Source of the DNA: Verrucomicrobiales bacterium
Lineage (GTDB): Bacteria; Verrucomicrobiota; Verrucomicrobiia; Verrucomicrobiales; DEV007
Reading direction: 5' to 3'
DNA length: 16,876 nt
Assembly (NCBI GenBank): GCA_013911195.1
Contig: JACETS010000041.1
Coordinates: forward strand, 1-16,876
In this document: one piece after another, positions 7,666 through 15,911 of the stretch
How the letters are laid out: each line of letters starts with the position of its first letter
Position numbering within the stretch: position 1 is the first letter of the stretch
Translations under genes and position numbers: made by a program
Notes under the pieces: generated by a model
Databases searched by the model: none
Told to the model about the DNA's origin: nothing
Seen by the model: the letters and a program-made list of their open reading frames with translations, nothing else

Positions 7666-10600
7666 TCAGCCTTTGGTTACTGTTTCGCTTAAATTCAATA
7701 TGATGTGGGTTATCATGGTCCAGGAAGCGAGTTGTGTTTGATCAAGTGATTCATCAATAATCGATTCCCCGCTTCCAAGGATTTCCTTGGCCGTCTCTTT
7801 GTTTTTGGAAAACTCAGACAAGTGTTCCTTATATAAATTGATGAGTGAGCTGGACTCAGTTTCGGTTGGGCCTCTGCTTAGGATAGTCCTATAGGCATAA
7901 TTGAGTTTCTCATTTAATTCTTTGCCTCCTTTATGCATAATTTTCTCGGCAAATTTTCTGGCTGCTTCAAAGAACTGTACATCGTTCATAAGGACCAAAG
8001 CTTGAAGAGGAGTGTTTGTCCTTGCTCTTCTGACGGTACATGTTTCGCGATTTGGTGCATCAAAAATAGCCATTGATGGGGGATGAGAGGTTCTTTTCCA
8101 AAACGTATACATACTCCTTCGGTAGAGTGCTGAACCACTGTCTTGCTTGAATGTTGCTGTATTGCTACCACCAAAACCAACGGGCTTCCAGAGGCCAGCA
8201 GGCTGATATGGTTTGACGCTTTTTCCTCCGATGTCTTTGACTAAGAGTCCACTCACTGAAAGAGCCTGATCACGAATTAATTCGGCGTCCAAACGGTGAC
8301 GAGGCCCTCTGGCCAATAATCTATTCTCTGGGTCCTTTTCGAGTTTCTGACCATCGACTCTAGATGATTGTCTGTAGGTTGATGACATTACCATGAGTTT
8401 AATCATTCTCTTAACGTCCCAGTTCGTTTCCATAAAGTTAATGGCAAGCCAGTCTAATAATTCTGGATGAGAAGGCTGCTCGCCCTGAACTCCAAAATCT
8501 TCAGAAGTTTTTACGAGTCCTGTTCCGAAAAGCTGTTGCCAAAATCGATTCACAGTAACTCTAGATGTAAGAGGCTGTTCAGGAGAGACTAACCATTTCG
8601 CCAGGCCAAGCCTATTAGAGGGAGCACCTTCGATGCTAGGCGCAATCCACTCGGGGACTCCCGGATATACTTTTTCTTTCTGTAATGTGTACTCACCTCT
8701 ATCGAGCACATAAGCCTGACGAGGCTCTTTTCTGTCTTCCATGATCAGAGTTGAGGGAACAGATTTTTCTATAGAATCGAGTCTGGTCTTAGCTTCAGAT
8801 TCTCTTTTCAACGTCGCTGCGTATAAAGACTTTGTCTGAGGGTTAACGTTTTTGTAATAATGAGTTAAGAGAAGGTTTTTTTGGCTCTCATCTCTTTTTT
8901 CAGGATCAACTTTTATAATATCGACTATGTTTTTTGGAGTGCCTGAATCAGGATACTTTCGCTGAAATTGTTCCCAAAAATTAATTGAAGCTAATTGTTC
9001 ATTTGAAAGCATTCTTGAAGTAATGCCTGCCTTATCCCAGTGAACAGTTCCACCGAACTGAGTGAAAGCCCAGCCGTTCACTTTTGAGCCATGGCTAAGC
9101 CCAACATCCTTGGCTGGCACCTCTATTCTGACCCATTTTCCTTTTTCTGGTAATTCACCCATAGGTAAATTGGTATGATCGGTTTTGTTATCTACACTGT
9201 GGCCTTTGTTGGCTCCCCAAAAAGCTCGGTGATTCCAATCACCATCATTGAGTTTGAACTGAAGTTGAATAGTCTCTGGCGGATTTTCTGGATTTAGATA
9301 AACATGAGCGAAGAGGACGTCGCCCTCATTTATAGTTAGCGGGGGGTTGGCGCCTTCAAAGAAATGTTGGCTCAGTCCGGTTGCCGTTCTGACTGATGAG
9401 GTTTCTCCACTTAGGACAGGATGTTCTTCTGATTTCTTCACAAATTTCCAGGACTTATCTCCCTCATTTCCTTGGGCTTTAGCACCTGGCGGCAGAGAAT
9501 CTTCAATCCACACTTTTTCTGATGATGAACCAAAACTGGTTAGCTGTTGGCCTGCATTTGGGTCTTTATAATCAACAACTTTGGTGATTTCAGGAATTTC
9601 CGCCTGAGTCGATTTGATTTTTTCTTTCAGAAAATCAATTTCCGATACTTGAAGCTTGGAAGGGGCTTTCATTGATGGAGGAGGTAGTAACTTATTACCG
9701 TCCATTGCCTTTTCCGTTAGACTGTAAAAATATGAAAAGAGCTGATAGAATTCTTTTTGTGATAATGGATCGAATTTATGGTCATGACAGCTGGCGCAGC
9801 CTGCTGTTAGTCCAAGCCAAACGGTAGATGTTGTTTCTACCCTTTCAGTGGCGTATCGGACGTAGTACTCGGCATCAATTGATCCGCCTTCACCAGTCGT
9901 GACATTACAACGATTGAAGCCTGTGGCGACCTTTTGTTGTACTGATGGATTAGGCATCAAGTCTCCCGCAATTTGCTCAATGGTAAATTCATCAAACCTT
10001 TGATTGTTATTAAAGGAATTAATAACCCAGTCTCGGTAAGGCCAGATGGATCGTTCATTGTCCAAGTGAAGTCCATGAGTGTCCGCATATCGTGCAGCAT
10101 CAAGCCATATCCTCGCCATGTTTTCACCATATCTTGGCGACTTGAGCAGCCTATCTACGAGATTTTCGTAAGCGTCCTCAGAATTGTCATTAAGAAACTT
10201 ATCGATCTCATTAATCTTGGGTGGAAGTCCTGTAAGGTCGAGAGTGAGCCGGCGTATTATAGTTTCTTTTGAAGCTTCTTTCTCCGGCGTCAGGCCTTCT
10301 TCTTTTAATCTCTCGTGAATGAAATAATCGATTGGATTATTCGGTTCCCAACCTTCTTCAGCAGTTTGCGGGACCTCATCTTTTTTTGGTTTCTCAAATG
10401 CCCAATGTTTTCCCCATTCACCTCCCGAGTCGATCCACTTCTTAATGAGTTCTTTCTCTTCAACTGTTAGATTTTTTCCGGATTCTGGCGGAGGCATTAC
10501 TTCCTCGGAGTCTTCAGAAATGATTCTTAAGTAAAGTTCACTTTCAGAACTGTTGTTTGGAACTAATGCATTGAATCCAGATTTAAGCTCCATCAATGCC

Positions 10601-10818
10601 CCCTCATGAGTATCTAGCCTTAGACCGGCCTTTCTTTCCTCTTTGTCAGGCCCATGACATTCAAAACAGTTATTGGAGAGAAGAGGAAGAATCTGTTTCG
10701 AAAAGCTAATTTCGTTGGCGGTGATTTTGTTCTCGAAGCCAAGGATACTAACAAATAATAATATCCGAATAATTGATTTTCGTTTTGATGAATCAAAATT
10801 CTTTTGTTGAATTGTCAT
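7666..10818 (-). CDS. PSCyt1-DUF1549-DUF1553 cytochrome-like protein
   Basis: A 1050-residue secreted multidomain protein with a hydrophobic signal segment at about residues 16-28. The PSCyt1 cytochrome c domain has CFECH at 51-55 with likely axial Met108 (MPPP), ending near GGEWGKHWAF (132-141). DUF1549 (PSCyt2, about 160-370) contains LTLDLTGLPP and a second haem-like motif, CASCH, at 341-345. A beta-rich insertion lies at about 420-600. DUF1553 (PSD1, about 705-960) includes NRFWQQLFGTGLV, RGPRHRLDAELIRDQAL and the terminal TNTPLQALVLMND. Such proteins are specific to PVC and related bacteria and are thought to transfer electrons during periplasmic oxidation of organic substrates; the reaction is unproven. 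It is the first gene of the operon with the DUF1501 and ThuA-like genes. No clear Shine-Dalgarno precedes the ATG. Confidence 0.94.
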   Translation of the reverse strand: MTIQQKNFDSSKRKSIIRILLFVSILGFENKITANEISFSKQILPLLSNNCFECHGPDKEERKAGLRLDTHEGALMELKSGFNALVPNNSSESELYLRIISEDSEEVMPPPESGKNLTVEEKELIKKWIDSGGEWGKHWAFEKPKKDEVPQTAEEGWEPNNPIDYFIHERLKEEGLTPEKEASKETIIRRLTLDLTGLPPKINEIDKFLNDNSEDAYENLVDRLLKSPRYGENMARIWLDAARYADTHGLHLDNERSIWPYRDWVINSFNNNQRFDEFTIEQIAGDLMPNPSVQQKVATGFNRCNVTTGEGGSIDAEYYVRYATERVETTSTVWLGLTAGCASCHDHKFDPLSQKEFYQLFSYFYSLTEKAMDGNKLLPPPSMKAPSKLQVSEIDFLKEKIKSTQAEIPEITKVVDYKDPNAGQQLTSFGSSSEKVWIEDSLPPGAKAQGNEGDKSWKFVKKSEEHPVLSGETSSVRTATGLSQHFFEGANPPLTINEGDVLFAHVYLNPENPPETIQLQFKLNDGDWNHRAFWGANKGHSVDNKTDHTNLPMGELPEKGKWVRIEVPAKDVGLSHGSKVNGWAFTQFGGTVHWDKAGITSRMLSNEQLASINFWEQFQRKYPDSGTPKNIVDIIKVDPEKRDESQKNLLLTHYYKNVNPQTKSLYAATLKRESEAKTRLDSIEKSVPSTLIMEDRKEPRQAYVLDRGEYTLQKEKVYPGVPEWIAPSIEGAPSNRLGLAKWLVSPEQPLTSRVTVNRFWQQLFGTGLVKTSEDFGVQGEQPSHPELLDWLAINFMETNWDVKRMIKLMVMSSTYRQSSRVDGQKLEKDPENRLLARGPRHRLDAELIRDQALSVSGLLVKDIGGKSVKPYQPAGLWKPVGFGGSNTATFKQDSGSALYRRSMYTFWKRTSHPPSMAIFDAPNRETCTVRRARTNTPLQALVLMNDVQFFEAARKFAEKIMHKGGKELNEKLNYAYRTILSRGPTETESSSLINLYKEHLSEFSKNKETAKEILGSGESIIDESLDQTQLASWTMITHIILNLSETVTKG
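9019..9561 (-). other. Beta-rich insertion between DUF1549 and DUF1553
   Basis: Residues about 420-600 of the 1050-residue protein separate its two named domains. The segment has alternating beta-like strands with features seen in carbohydrate-binding or laminin-G-like sandwiches: a Trp-containing first strand (KSWKFV), FAHVYLNPENPPETIQLQF, DGDWNHRAFWG and KGKWVRIEVPAKDVG, ending at NGWAFTQFGGTVHWDKAGI. A ligand-binding role, probably glycan, is inferred from this pattern. Confidence 0.55.
9784..9798 (-). other. Second CxxCH haem-binding motif of the PSCyt protein
   Basis: The codons read Cys-Ala-Ser-Cys-His (residues 341-345), followed by DHKFDPLS, the conserved PSCyt2 signature. The first motif, CFECH (residues 51-55), lies at 10654-10668. 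Two motifs imply capacity for two c-type haems if the host has cytochrome c maturation; attachment is not shown by sequence alone. Confidence 0.85.
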
Positions 10819-11025
10819 AGGTTTTTAATGGAAGACTGGAAAAGAATATACCTTATAGTCTTTTTCGTCGATATGAATTGAAGGAGATTTCATTTAATCT
10901 TTTCCGTTAATTATAAAATAAATCGTTTTTTATAATCGGATAGATCCCTAAATTCATATATTTTAATCATTAATAATGAGACTATTTAAACCAAGAAATA
11001 GTAACAATTATTATTTTTGATTAGT
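10819..11025. promoter_or_regulatory. Divergent intergenic region, probable promoters for both directions
   Basis: About 207 AT-rich bases separate the start of the PSCyt operon (minus) from the TAXI receptor gene (plus). Both genes need promoters here. A 9-bp AT-only inverted repeat, ATTATAAAA/TTTTATAAT, occupies 10910-10918 and 10928-10936. It contains a TATAAT hexamer on each strand: 10931-10936 on plus and 10910-10915 on minus. These could be back-to-back -10 elements with 5' untranslated regions of roughly 80-90 bases. No good -35 hexamer accompanies either one, so exact promoters are uncertain. Confidence 0.4.
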
Positions 11026-12399
11026 ATGAAAAGGATCGTTTTTATTTTAGTATTGATATCAGTATTGATATTAGTCCCTTTTGGAATTCAGCAACTAATT
11101 CAGTACCGTCAATTACCAAGTTCTATCACTATCGCTACCGGTAAAGAAGGTGGTCGATATAAGATTATTGCCGAAGCTTTAGGAGAAAGGGTTCAATCAA
11201 AATATGGAATTGAAGTTATTTATACTCAAACCCTAGGTGCTCAAGAGAACGTAAAGAAAATTCAAAACGGGGAAGCGGATTTCGCGCTTTTTCAACCTAA
11301 CATCCTTAGCGCTTCACTAGATTGCGATAATGTTCGGCTCATATCTAATGTATTTCCGGAAGTGGTGTTGGCACATGTTCGTAAAGATTTATCGCATAAC
11401 CCTTTTTTAGGAAATAAAGAACAAAGGCGTAACACGACAGTGGCTATAGGTGAACCTGGATCGGGTGATTCTATAACGGGAAACGTTATTTTAGATTTTT
11501 TCGATGGTGGAGATCCTGTTATTAGGAAAAACACGGGATATCAAGAAATAGTGAAAGGTTTTCAATCTGATAAAATAGACCTAGCCATTGTCACTACTGA
11601 GCAAAATGCGTTAATACAAAAACAAATAGCTAATAGTGATGTTACTCGGTTACTTGATTTACCTTTTGCAGACTCATTTGTGGCTAAGAATCCTGATTTT
11701 CATATTCATAAAGTGCCTGCGGGATTCTATAGCGTTCATCCTGACATTTATCCCGAAAAAGAAATTCAAACTATTGCGGTTAACGCTCAGTTGATAACAA
11801 ATTCCGAGGTCAGTGCTTTTATGGTAACCGCGATGGCCGAGATCATGATGGATCCGGATTTTTTATCTAATAATAATCTTACAGACCTTCGGTTTGGAGG
11901 AAATTCGTACGCAAGGGGCAACCCTTCATTGCCATTTCACTCAGGAGCAGATCACTTTTATGATCCTGAAATCAAGCCATTGCTTAATCCTGACTTCGTT
12001 GATTCTACTGAAAGTTTAAGATCGTTTTTTGTCTCAGTATTAATCGCTTTGTATCTCATATTTAGATGGTTCAGGGCAAGAAGTAGATCAAAACAAGAGC
12101 ATCACTTGGACAAGTATCTTCGCAGACTTTTAGAAATTGAAAAGGAGCAGGTTGAACTTGATGAAAATGGATCTAGCGGAGATGAAATTATTGTTTTAGA
12201 GGACTTACTTGATGAAGTGACTAGTCTCAGGAGGAAGGCGTTGATATCATTTAGTGCTAATGACTTTAGAGATGATTCTGGAGCTGAATGCTTTCTTCTA
12301 TTGTCCAATTCATTGAGTCAAAAAATCAATTCCAAGTTAACGAGGCAAAAAATTTGCAAGGAAATAATGATTGTAGGTGATCAACTCAAAAAAAAATAA
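11026..12399 (+). CDS. Membrane-anchored TAXI family solute receptor
   Basis: A 457-residue protein from ATG 11026; a TTG at 11017 is in frame but has no better ribosome site. Residues 4-19 form an N-terminal membrane segment or uncleaved signal. The TAXI receptor domain follows: IATGKEGGRYKIIAEALGERV at 35-55, LQNGEAD-like KIQNGEADFALFQ at 78-90, GEPGSGDS at 142-149 and the terminal PFHSGADHFY at 303-312. A second hydrophobic helix (about 331-349) is followed by basic residues (RWFRARSRSK) and a cytoplasmic tail rich in charged, coiled-coil-like helices (about 356-457). This two-helix layout recurs in orphan TAXI proteins. Typical TAXI receptors feed TRAP transporters, but no TRAP permease is in the window. 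It may sense a ligand or hand one to another carrier; that is inference. Confidence 0.88.
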   Translation: MKRIVFILVLISVLILVPFGIQQLIQYRQLPSSITIATGKEGGRYKIIAEALGERVQSKYGIEVIYTQTLGAQENVKKIQNGEADFALFQPNILSASLDCDNVRLISNVFPEVVLAHVRKDLSHNPFLGNKEQRRNTTVAIGEPGSGDSITGNVILDFFDGGDPVIRKNTGYQEIVKGFQSDKIDLAIVTTEQNALIQKQIANSDVTRLLDLPFADSFVAKNPDFHIHKVPAGFYSVHPDIYPEKEIQTIAVNAQLITNSEVSAFMVTAMAEIMMDPDFLSNNNLTDLRFGGNSYARGNPSLPFHSGADHFYDPEIKPLLNPDFVDSTESLRSFFVSVLIALYLIFRWFRARSRSKQEHHLDKYLRRLLEIEKEQVELDENGSSGDEIIVLEDLLDEVTSLRRKALISFSANDFRDDSGAECFLLLSNSLSQKINSKLTRQKICKEIMIVGDQLKKK

Positions 12400-12463
12400 G
12401 GCATCTTTTTTAATTTAAAGTCGGGCTGGTAATTCATCGTATCTTTATGTTACCACTAAGGTC

Positions 12464-13645
12464 ATGAATAGTATTTGCCCCCAATATATTCTTTTTTTCT
12501 GGTGTCTTATTTTTTCGCCCTTGGCTAATGCAGTTGATAGAAATATTAATTCTAGAGGGGAATATACTAATTCGATCAATCAATTTACAATTGGGGAAAC
12601 TGGCAGAGTTGCCTTCATGGGTGGCTCCATTACTCAGATGAATGGGTATCGTCCAATGGTGTCTCAATTTCTAGAGAATAAATTTCCAAAAACAAAGTTC
12701 GAATTCATTAATGCTGGAATTTCTTCTACTTGTTCTACGACCGGGGCCTTTCGGTTGAAAAGTCATGTTTTAGACAAAGGAAATATCGATCTTTTTTTTA
12801 TTGAGTTTGCTGTCAACGACGATCAAGACGCAGCGCACGCTGAAAGAGATTGCTTGCGAGGAATGGAAGGAATTATTCGTCATGCCCGGAAAGCACAACC
12901 CCAAATGGATATCGTTGTTACCTATTTCGTTAATCCTGGAATGCTAAATCAATTAAAGGAGGGCAAAATACCAATGCCTATTGCAGCGCATGAAAAAGTG
13001 CTCAAGCATTACAACGTCTCATCCATTTTTTTAGCTCGAGAGGTCGCCGATCGAATTCAATTAGGTAAATTAACTTGGAGTGAATTTGGAGGGACTCATC
13101 CTAAACCTGCTGGTAATGCGATAGCCGCAGAAATGATTAAACATCTATTGGGTAAGGCTTGGAGTGGAGAGATTCCAGCGGATAAAAGTAATCATGAAGT
13201 GCCTGATAAATTGATTGATCAAAAGAGTTATTACCGAGGTGATTTTTTATCGCCTGAGAAATTTTCTAACGAATCATGGGTTTGGAAAATACCTGACTGG
13301 AAAAAAATACCAGGAAATTTTAGAAATACTTTTTCTGGTATGAAGCTTCTTTGCTGTAATTCAACTGACAAAGAATTAACCGTAAATTTCAAAGGCCCCG
13401 CACTAGGAGTTTATGTGCTTGCAGGCCCTGATGCAGGTGTGATCGAAGTTAGCATGGATGGAGGTGCTTGGAAGAGCTACGACTTATACCATCGATATAG
13501 TCGAGGTCTACATTATCCGCGGACAGTGATGTTTGCTACTGATCTAAAAAGCTCAGATCATACCGCTCGTATTCGGATGAGTGAAAAATCAAACAAAGCG
13601 AGTAAAGGTTCGTGTGCAAGAATACTTAATTTTACAGTTAACTGA
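12464..13645 (+). CDS. Secreted SGNH/GDSL-type hydrolase
   Basis: A 393-residue protein with a signal peptide (hydrophobic 8-20, cleavage probably ANA-VD at 23). The SGNH catalytic domain shows block I GGSIT with nucleophile Ser55, block II-like NAGISS at 83-88, block III FAVNDD with Asn118, and block V THPKPAGN with His212. The residue three before His212, normally Asp, is Gly209. A C-terminal beta-rich domain (about 295-393) with GVYVLAGPDAGVIEVSMDGG resembles the jelly-roll appended to carbohydrate esterases. The likely role is deacylation of an extracellular polysaccharide or related ester; the substrate is unknown. AAGG lies just before the ATG. The symporter gene starts 37 bases after its stop, so hydrolysis and uptake are probably coupled. 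Confidence 0.88.
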   Translation: MNSICPQYILFFWCLIFSPLANAVDRNINSRGEYTNSINQFTIGETGRVAFMGGSITQMNGYRPMVSQFLENKFPKTKFEFINAGISSTCSTTGAFRLKSHVLDKGNIDLFFIEFAVNDDQDAAHAERDCLRGMEGIIRHARKAQPQMDIVVTYFVNPGMLNQLKEGKIPMPIAAHEKVLKHYNVSSIFLAREVADRIQLGKLTWSEFGGTHPKPAGNAIAAEMIKHLLGKAWSGEIPADKSNHEVPDKLIDQKSYYRGDFLSPEKFSNESWVWKIPDWKKIPGNFRNTFSGMKLLCCNSTDKELTVNFKGPALGVYVLAGPDAGVIEVSMDGGAWKSYDLYHRYSRGLHYPRTVMFATDLKSSDHTARIRMSEKSNKASKGSCARILNFTVN

Positions 13646-13682
13646 TAACTAGCTGAACAAAGAATTGAATTAATAAGGTAAA

Positions 13683-15218
13683 ATGCTAGAAACAAATTTT
13701 TCAGCTTTGGATTGGGCCATTGTCGGTGCCTACCTTGTAGGCACAGTTATTATTGGTCTTTGGGTTAATCGTTATATTAAAGGAATGGGGGAGTTCCTGG
13801 TGGCTGGAAGGTCTTTAAAGACGCGACTAGGTATTGCAACCATGATTGGTTCAGAGCTGGGCCTCGTGACGGCAATGTTTGCTGCGCAGAAAGGTTTCAG
13901 TGATGGTTTTGCTGCATTTCATATTGGACTCATGGCGGGCATAGCGACAATAATTGTTGGTCTTACAGGCTTCATAGTTGTCCCTTTGCGAAGAATGGGA
14001 GTCATGACTATTCCGGAGTATTACGAAAAAAGATTTGGTAGTCGGAATTTACGAATTTTTGGTGGTTTCATTCTTGCTGTAGCTGGTATTTTAAATATGG
14101 GGCTTTTTCTAAAAGCGGGTGCCACCTTTGTTTCTGGTATTACTGGAATCGATGGAGATGCAGTGAAATGGGTGATGACTGCAATGATTCTTCTAGTTCT
14201 CATTTATACATGCCTTGGAGGAATGATCTCAGTTATCATAACTGATTATGTACAGTTTGTGGTTCTATCGATTGGTCTGTTAGTTACGTGTGTAATTGCT
14301 GTACAAAAAATAGGTTGGTCGACTTTGGTGAAAGGTGTAGATACCATCTATTCCGAACAGGGTTTCAATCCTTTTATAGCAGAAGGTATAGGCGGTTCAT
14401 ATGTCGCATGGATGTTTTTCTTAGGGGTAATATCGTGCGCTGTATGGCAGACTGCCGTCATGCGAGCCTGTGCTGCAGAGAGCGTGGAAGTCGTTAAGAA
14501 AATGTATATATGGTCATCCCTTGGTTTTATGATCCGATTCCTGATACCACAATTTATAGGTATTTGTGCTTTAGTTTATTTTTTCGATATGGGTTCAGCT
14601 CAACCCTTTTTTGACGGGCAAGGACAAGTAAGCAATGACCCGAATGTAACTATGAAAGCCATGCCTGTTTTCTTGGGTCAGCTTTTGCCTGTCGGTCTTC
14701 TGGGCATAGTAGCTGCTGGAATGATTGCAGCATTTATGTCAACGCATGACACCTATCTTTTGTGCTGGGCTTCAGTGTTAACCGAGGATGTATTTAATCC
14801 TCTTAAATCATATAAAATGTCTGATAAGCAAAGAATCCTTTTAACTAGAACATTGCTTATTTTAATAGCGGCTTTTCTAGTCATGTGGGGTTTGTGGTAT
14901 CCTCTTGGCCAGGACCTTTGGGACTACATGGCCGTTTCAGGGGCTATTTATTTTACAGGAGCTTTTGCGATATTAATGATGGGTTTATACTGGGAAAAGG
15001 CCAGTGCCGCGGGAGCTTATTCTGCTCTAATTATTGGTATCTTCGCCGTCTTTGGTCTTAGACCCGTGCAAGAGTTTTTTTCATTAGAAGAATTTTTTAT
15101 TAAAAACGAGATTTTAGGCCACCATATAGGATTGACTGTTTCATGCCTCGCAATTATTGGCATGATTATCATGTCAGTTTCATTTCCAAATAAAGAAAGT
15201 AACTCGGAGAAAATTTAA
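13683..15218 (+). CDS. Sodium:solute symporter (SSS) family transporter
   Basis: A 511-residue inner-membrane protein with about 13 hydrophobic segments, the usual SSS length. Family motifs are the GRSL loop after helix 1 (42-45), GSELGLVTAMF (56-66), the PLRRMGVMTIPEYYEKRFGS loop (101-120), TDYVQFVVLSIG (187-198) and AGMIAAFMSTHDTYLLCWAS (345-364). Ser353 and Thr354 occupy the Na2 sodium-site positions in the helix that carries them in vSGLT. It should import a solute with Na+, fitting a marine host. Upstream spacing to the SGNH hydrolase suggests a released sugar, polyol or carboxylate as substrate, but this cannot be read from sequence. AAGG lies 4 bases before the ATG. A 61-residue membrane protein follows after 12 bases. 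Confidence 0.94.
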   Translation: MLETNFSALDWAIVGAYLVGTVIIGLWVNRYIKGMGEFLVAGRSLKTRLGIATMIGSELGLVTAMFAAQKGFSDGFAAFHIGLMAGIATIIVGLTGFIVVPLRRMGVMTIPEYYEKRFGSRNLRIFGGFILAVAGILNMGLFLKAGATFVSGITGIDGDAVKWVMTAMILLVLIYTCLGGMISVIITDYVQFVVLSIGLLVTCVIAVQKIGWSTLVKGVDTIYSEQGFNPFIAEGIGGSYVAWMFFLGVISCAVWQTAVMRACAAESVEVVKKMYIWSSLGFMIRFLIPQFIGICALVYFFDMGSAQPFFDGQGQVSNDPNVTMKAMPVFLGQLLPVGLLGIVAAGMIAAFMSTHDTYLLCWASVLTEDVFNPLKSYKMSDKQRILLTRTLLILIAAFLVMWGLWYPLGQDLWDYMAVSGAIYFTGAFAILMMGLYWEKASAAGAYSALIIGIFAVFGLRPVQEFFSLEEFFIKNEILGHHIGLTVSCLAIIGMIIMSVSFPNKESNSEKI

Positions 15219-15230
15219 TTATAATTAATT

Positions 15231-15416
15231 ATGAACGGATGGATCAATTTTTGGGGCGCTCTTCTTTTGGTGACACTGGTTATATATGGAGTGCTCGTTA
15301 TCTATGTTTCTATAGGTGGGCTAAGAGACATTCGAAAAATGTTCAGTTCTCTTTCAAATAAATCTAAAAAAGTTACCGAAGACACGTTAAGCTCTGATTC
15401 AGAATCACAGCCCTGA
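15231..15416 (+). CDS. Small single-helix membrane protein, possible symporter accessory subunit
   Basis: A 61-residue protein. Residues about 7-29 form one hydrophobic helix (FWGALLLVTLVIYGVLVIYV), followed by GGLRDIRKMF and a Ser/Lys/Asp-rich polar tail, probably cytoplasmic. It begins 12 bases after the SSS symporter stop. Small one-helix proteins encoded directly downstream of SSS transporters are known in other bacteria, and the family's pairing supports a stabilising or regulatory role; that is inference here. Its last 12 bases overlap the tail of the convergent gene ending at 15405. Its start lacks a close Shine-Dalgarno (GGAG lies about 20 bases upstream), but the hydrophobic profile and context make it a credible gene. 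Confidence 0.72.
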   Translation: MNGWINFWGALLLVTLVIYGVLVIYVSIGGLRDIRKMFSSLSNKSKKVTEDTLSSDSESQP

Positions 15417-15911
15417 TTTAATTGTTTTGTCGAAGCCTGGTATTGATTTAGTAACATCATCAGTGGGGCCAGTCATTTTAATGAAGATTGGTCCGCCCTC
15501 ACATTCAATGATAGCTCCTCGCATAGCGTAGTTAGGCATTGGAGTTTTTTGACCAAAAGGAGACCCGCTCATATATGTACCCCTTGCAGAAACTGTTGTG
15601 ATGGTGGCAGTTTTGATTTTCTTTTTTTCAACTTTTGCTGATAATTCTTCTTTCGGTTCTTTGAATTGACCTATCCATCGATTTACGTTGGCTTCTGCAC
15701 TGCCTCCACTACCGGCGCCAAAAAAGAAGACAACTATTTCCACTTTTCCATTTTTAAATTGCGCTTTTCTCATTCTTGAACTGGGAGTTTCCGCAGTCCA
15801 GGACTCGGGTACTTCAAATGTGCGTTCTGCTACTTTGAAGCTCTTTGCTGATTCTTGAGCATGGACGAGTGATGTGCTCATCAAGGTAAAATATAAAAGT
15901 AATTGTCTCAT
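15405..15911 (-). CDS. Secreted conserved hypothetical protein
   Basis: A 168-residue protein with a signal peptide (hydrophobic 3-16, cleavage VHA-QE after residue 18). The mature part has the pattern of a conserved PVC secreted family: VPESWTAETPSSRMRKAQF, a beta strand EIVVFFFGAGSGGSAEANVNRWIGQF, a GTYMSG motif, then YAMRGAIIECEGGPIFIKMTGP near the end. The GxGxGGSxxANxxRWxxQF core is the distinctive element. I know the family only as a recurring hypothetical of PVC genomes; the function is unknown, and the fold is probably a small alpha/beta domain. It is convergent with and overlaps the small membrane gene by 12 bases, and it is divergent from the Sel1 lipoprotein gene. Confidence 0.83.
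   Translation of the reverse strand: MRQLLLYFTLMSTSLVHAQESAKSFKVAERTFEVPESWTAETPSSRMRKAQFKNGKVEIVVFFFGAGSGGSAEANVNRWIGQFKEPKEELSAKVEKKKIKTATITTVSARGTYMSGSPFGQKTPMPNYAMRGAIIECEGGPIFIKMTGPTDDVTKSIPGFDKTIKSGL

Noticed and set aside
9973..10272. A 99-codon plus-strand frame inside the PSCyt gene
   Set aside because: It is opposite the conserved DUF1549 domain; random open frame.
12388..12418. A-tract/T-tract pair after the TAXI gene as a rho-independent terminator
   Set aside because: The possible stem is almost only A-T pairs with no GC-rich core; insufficient to call a terminator.
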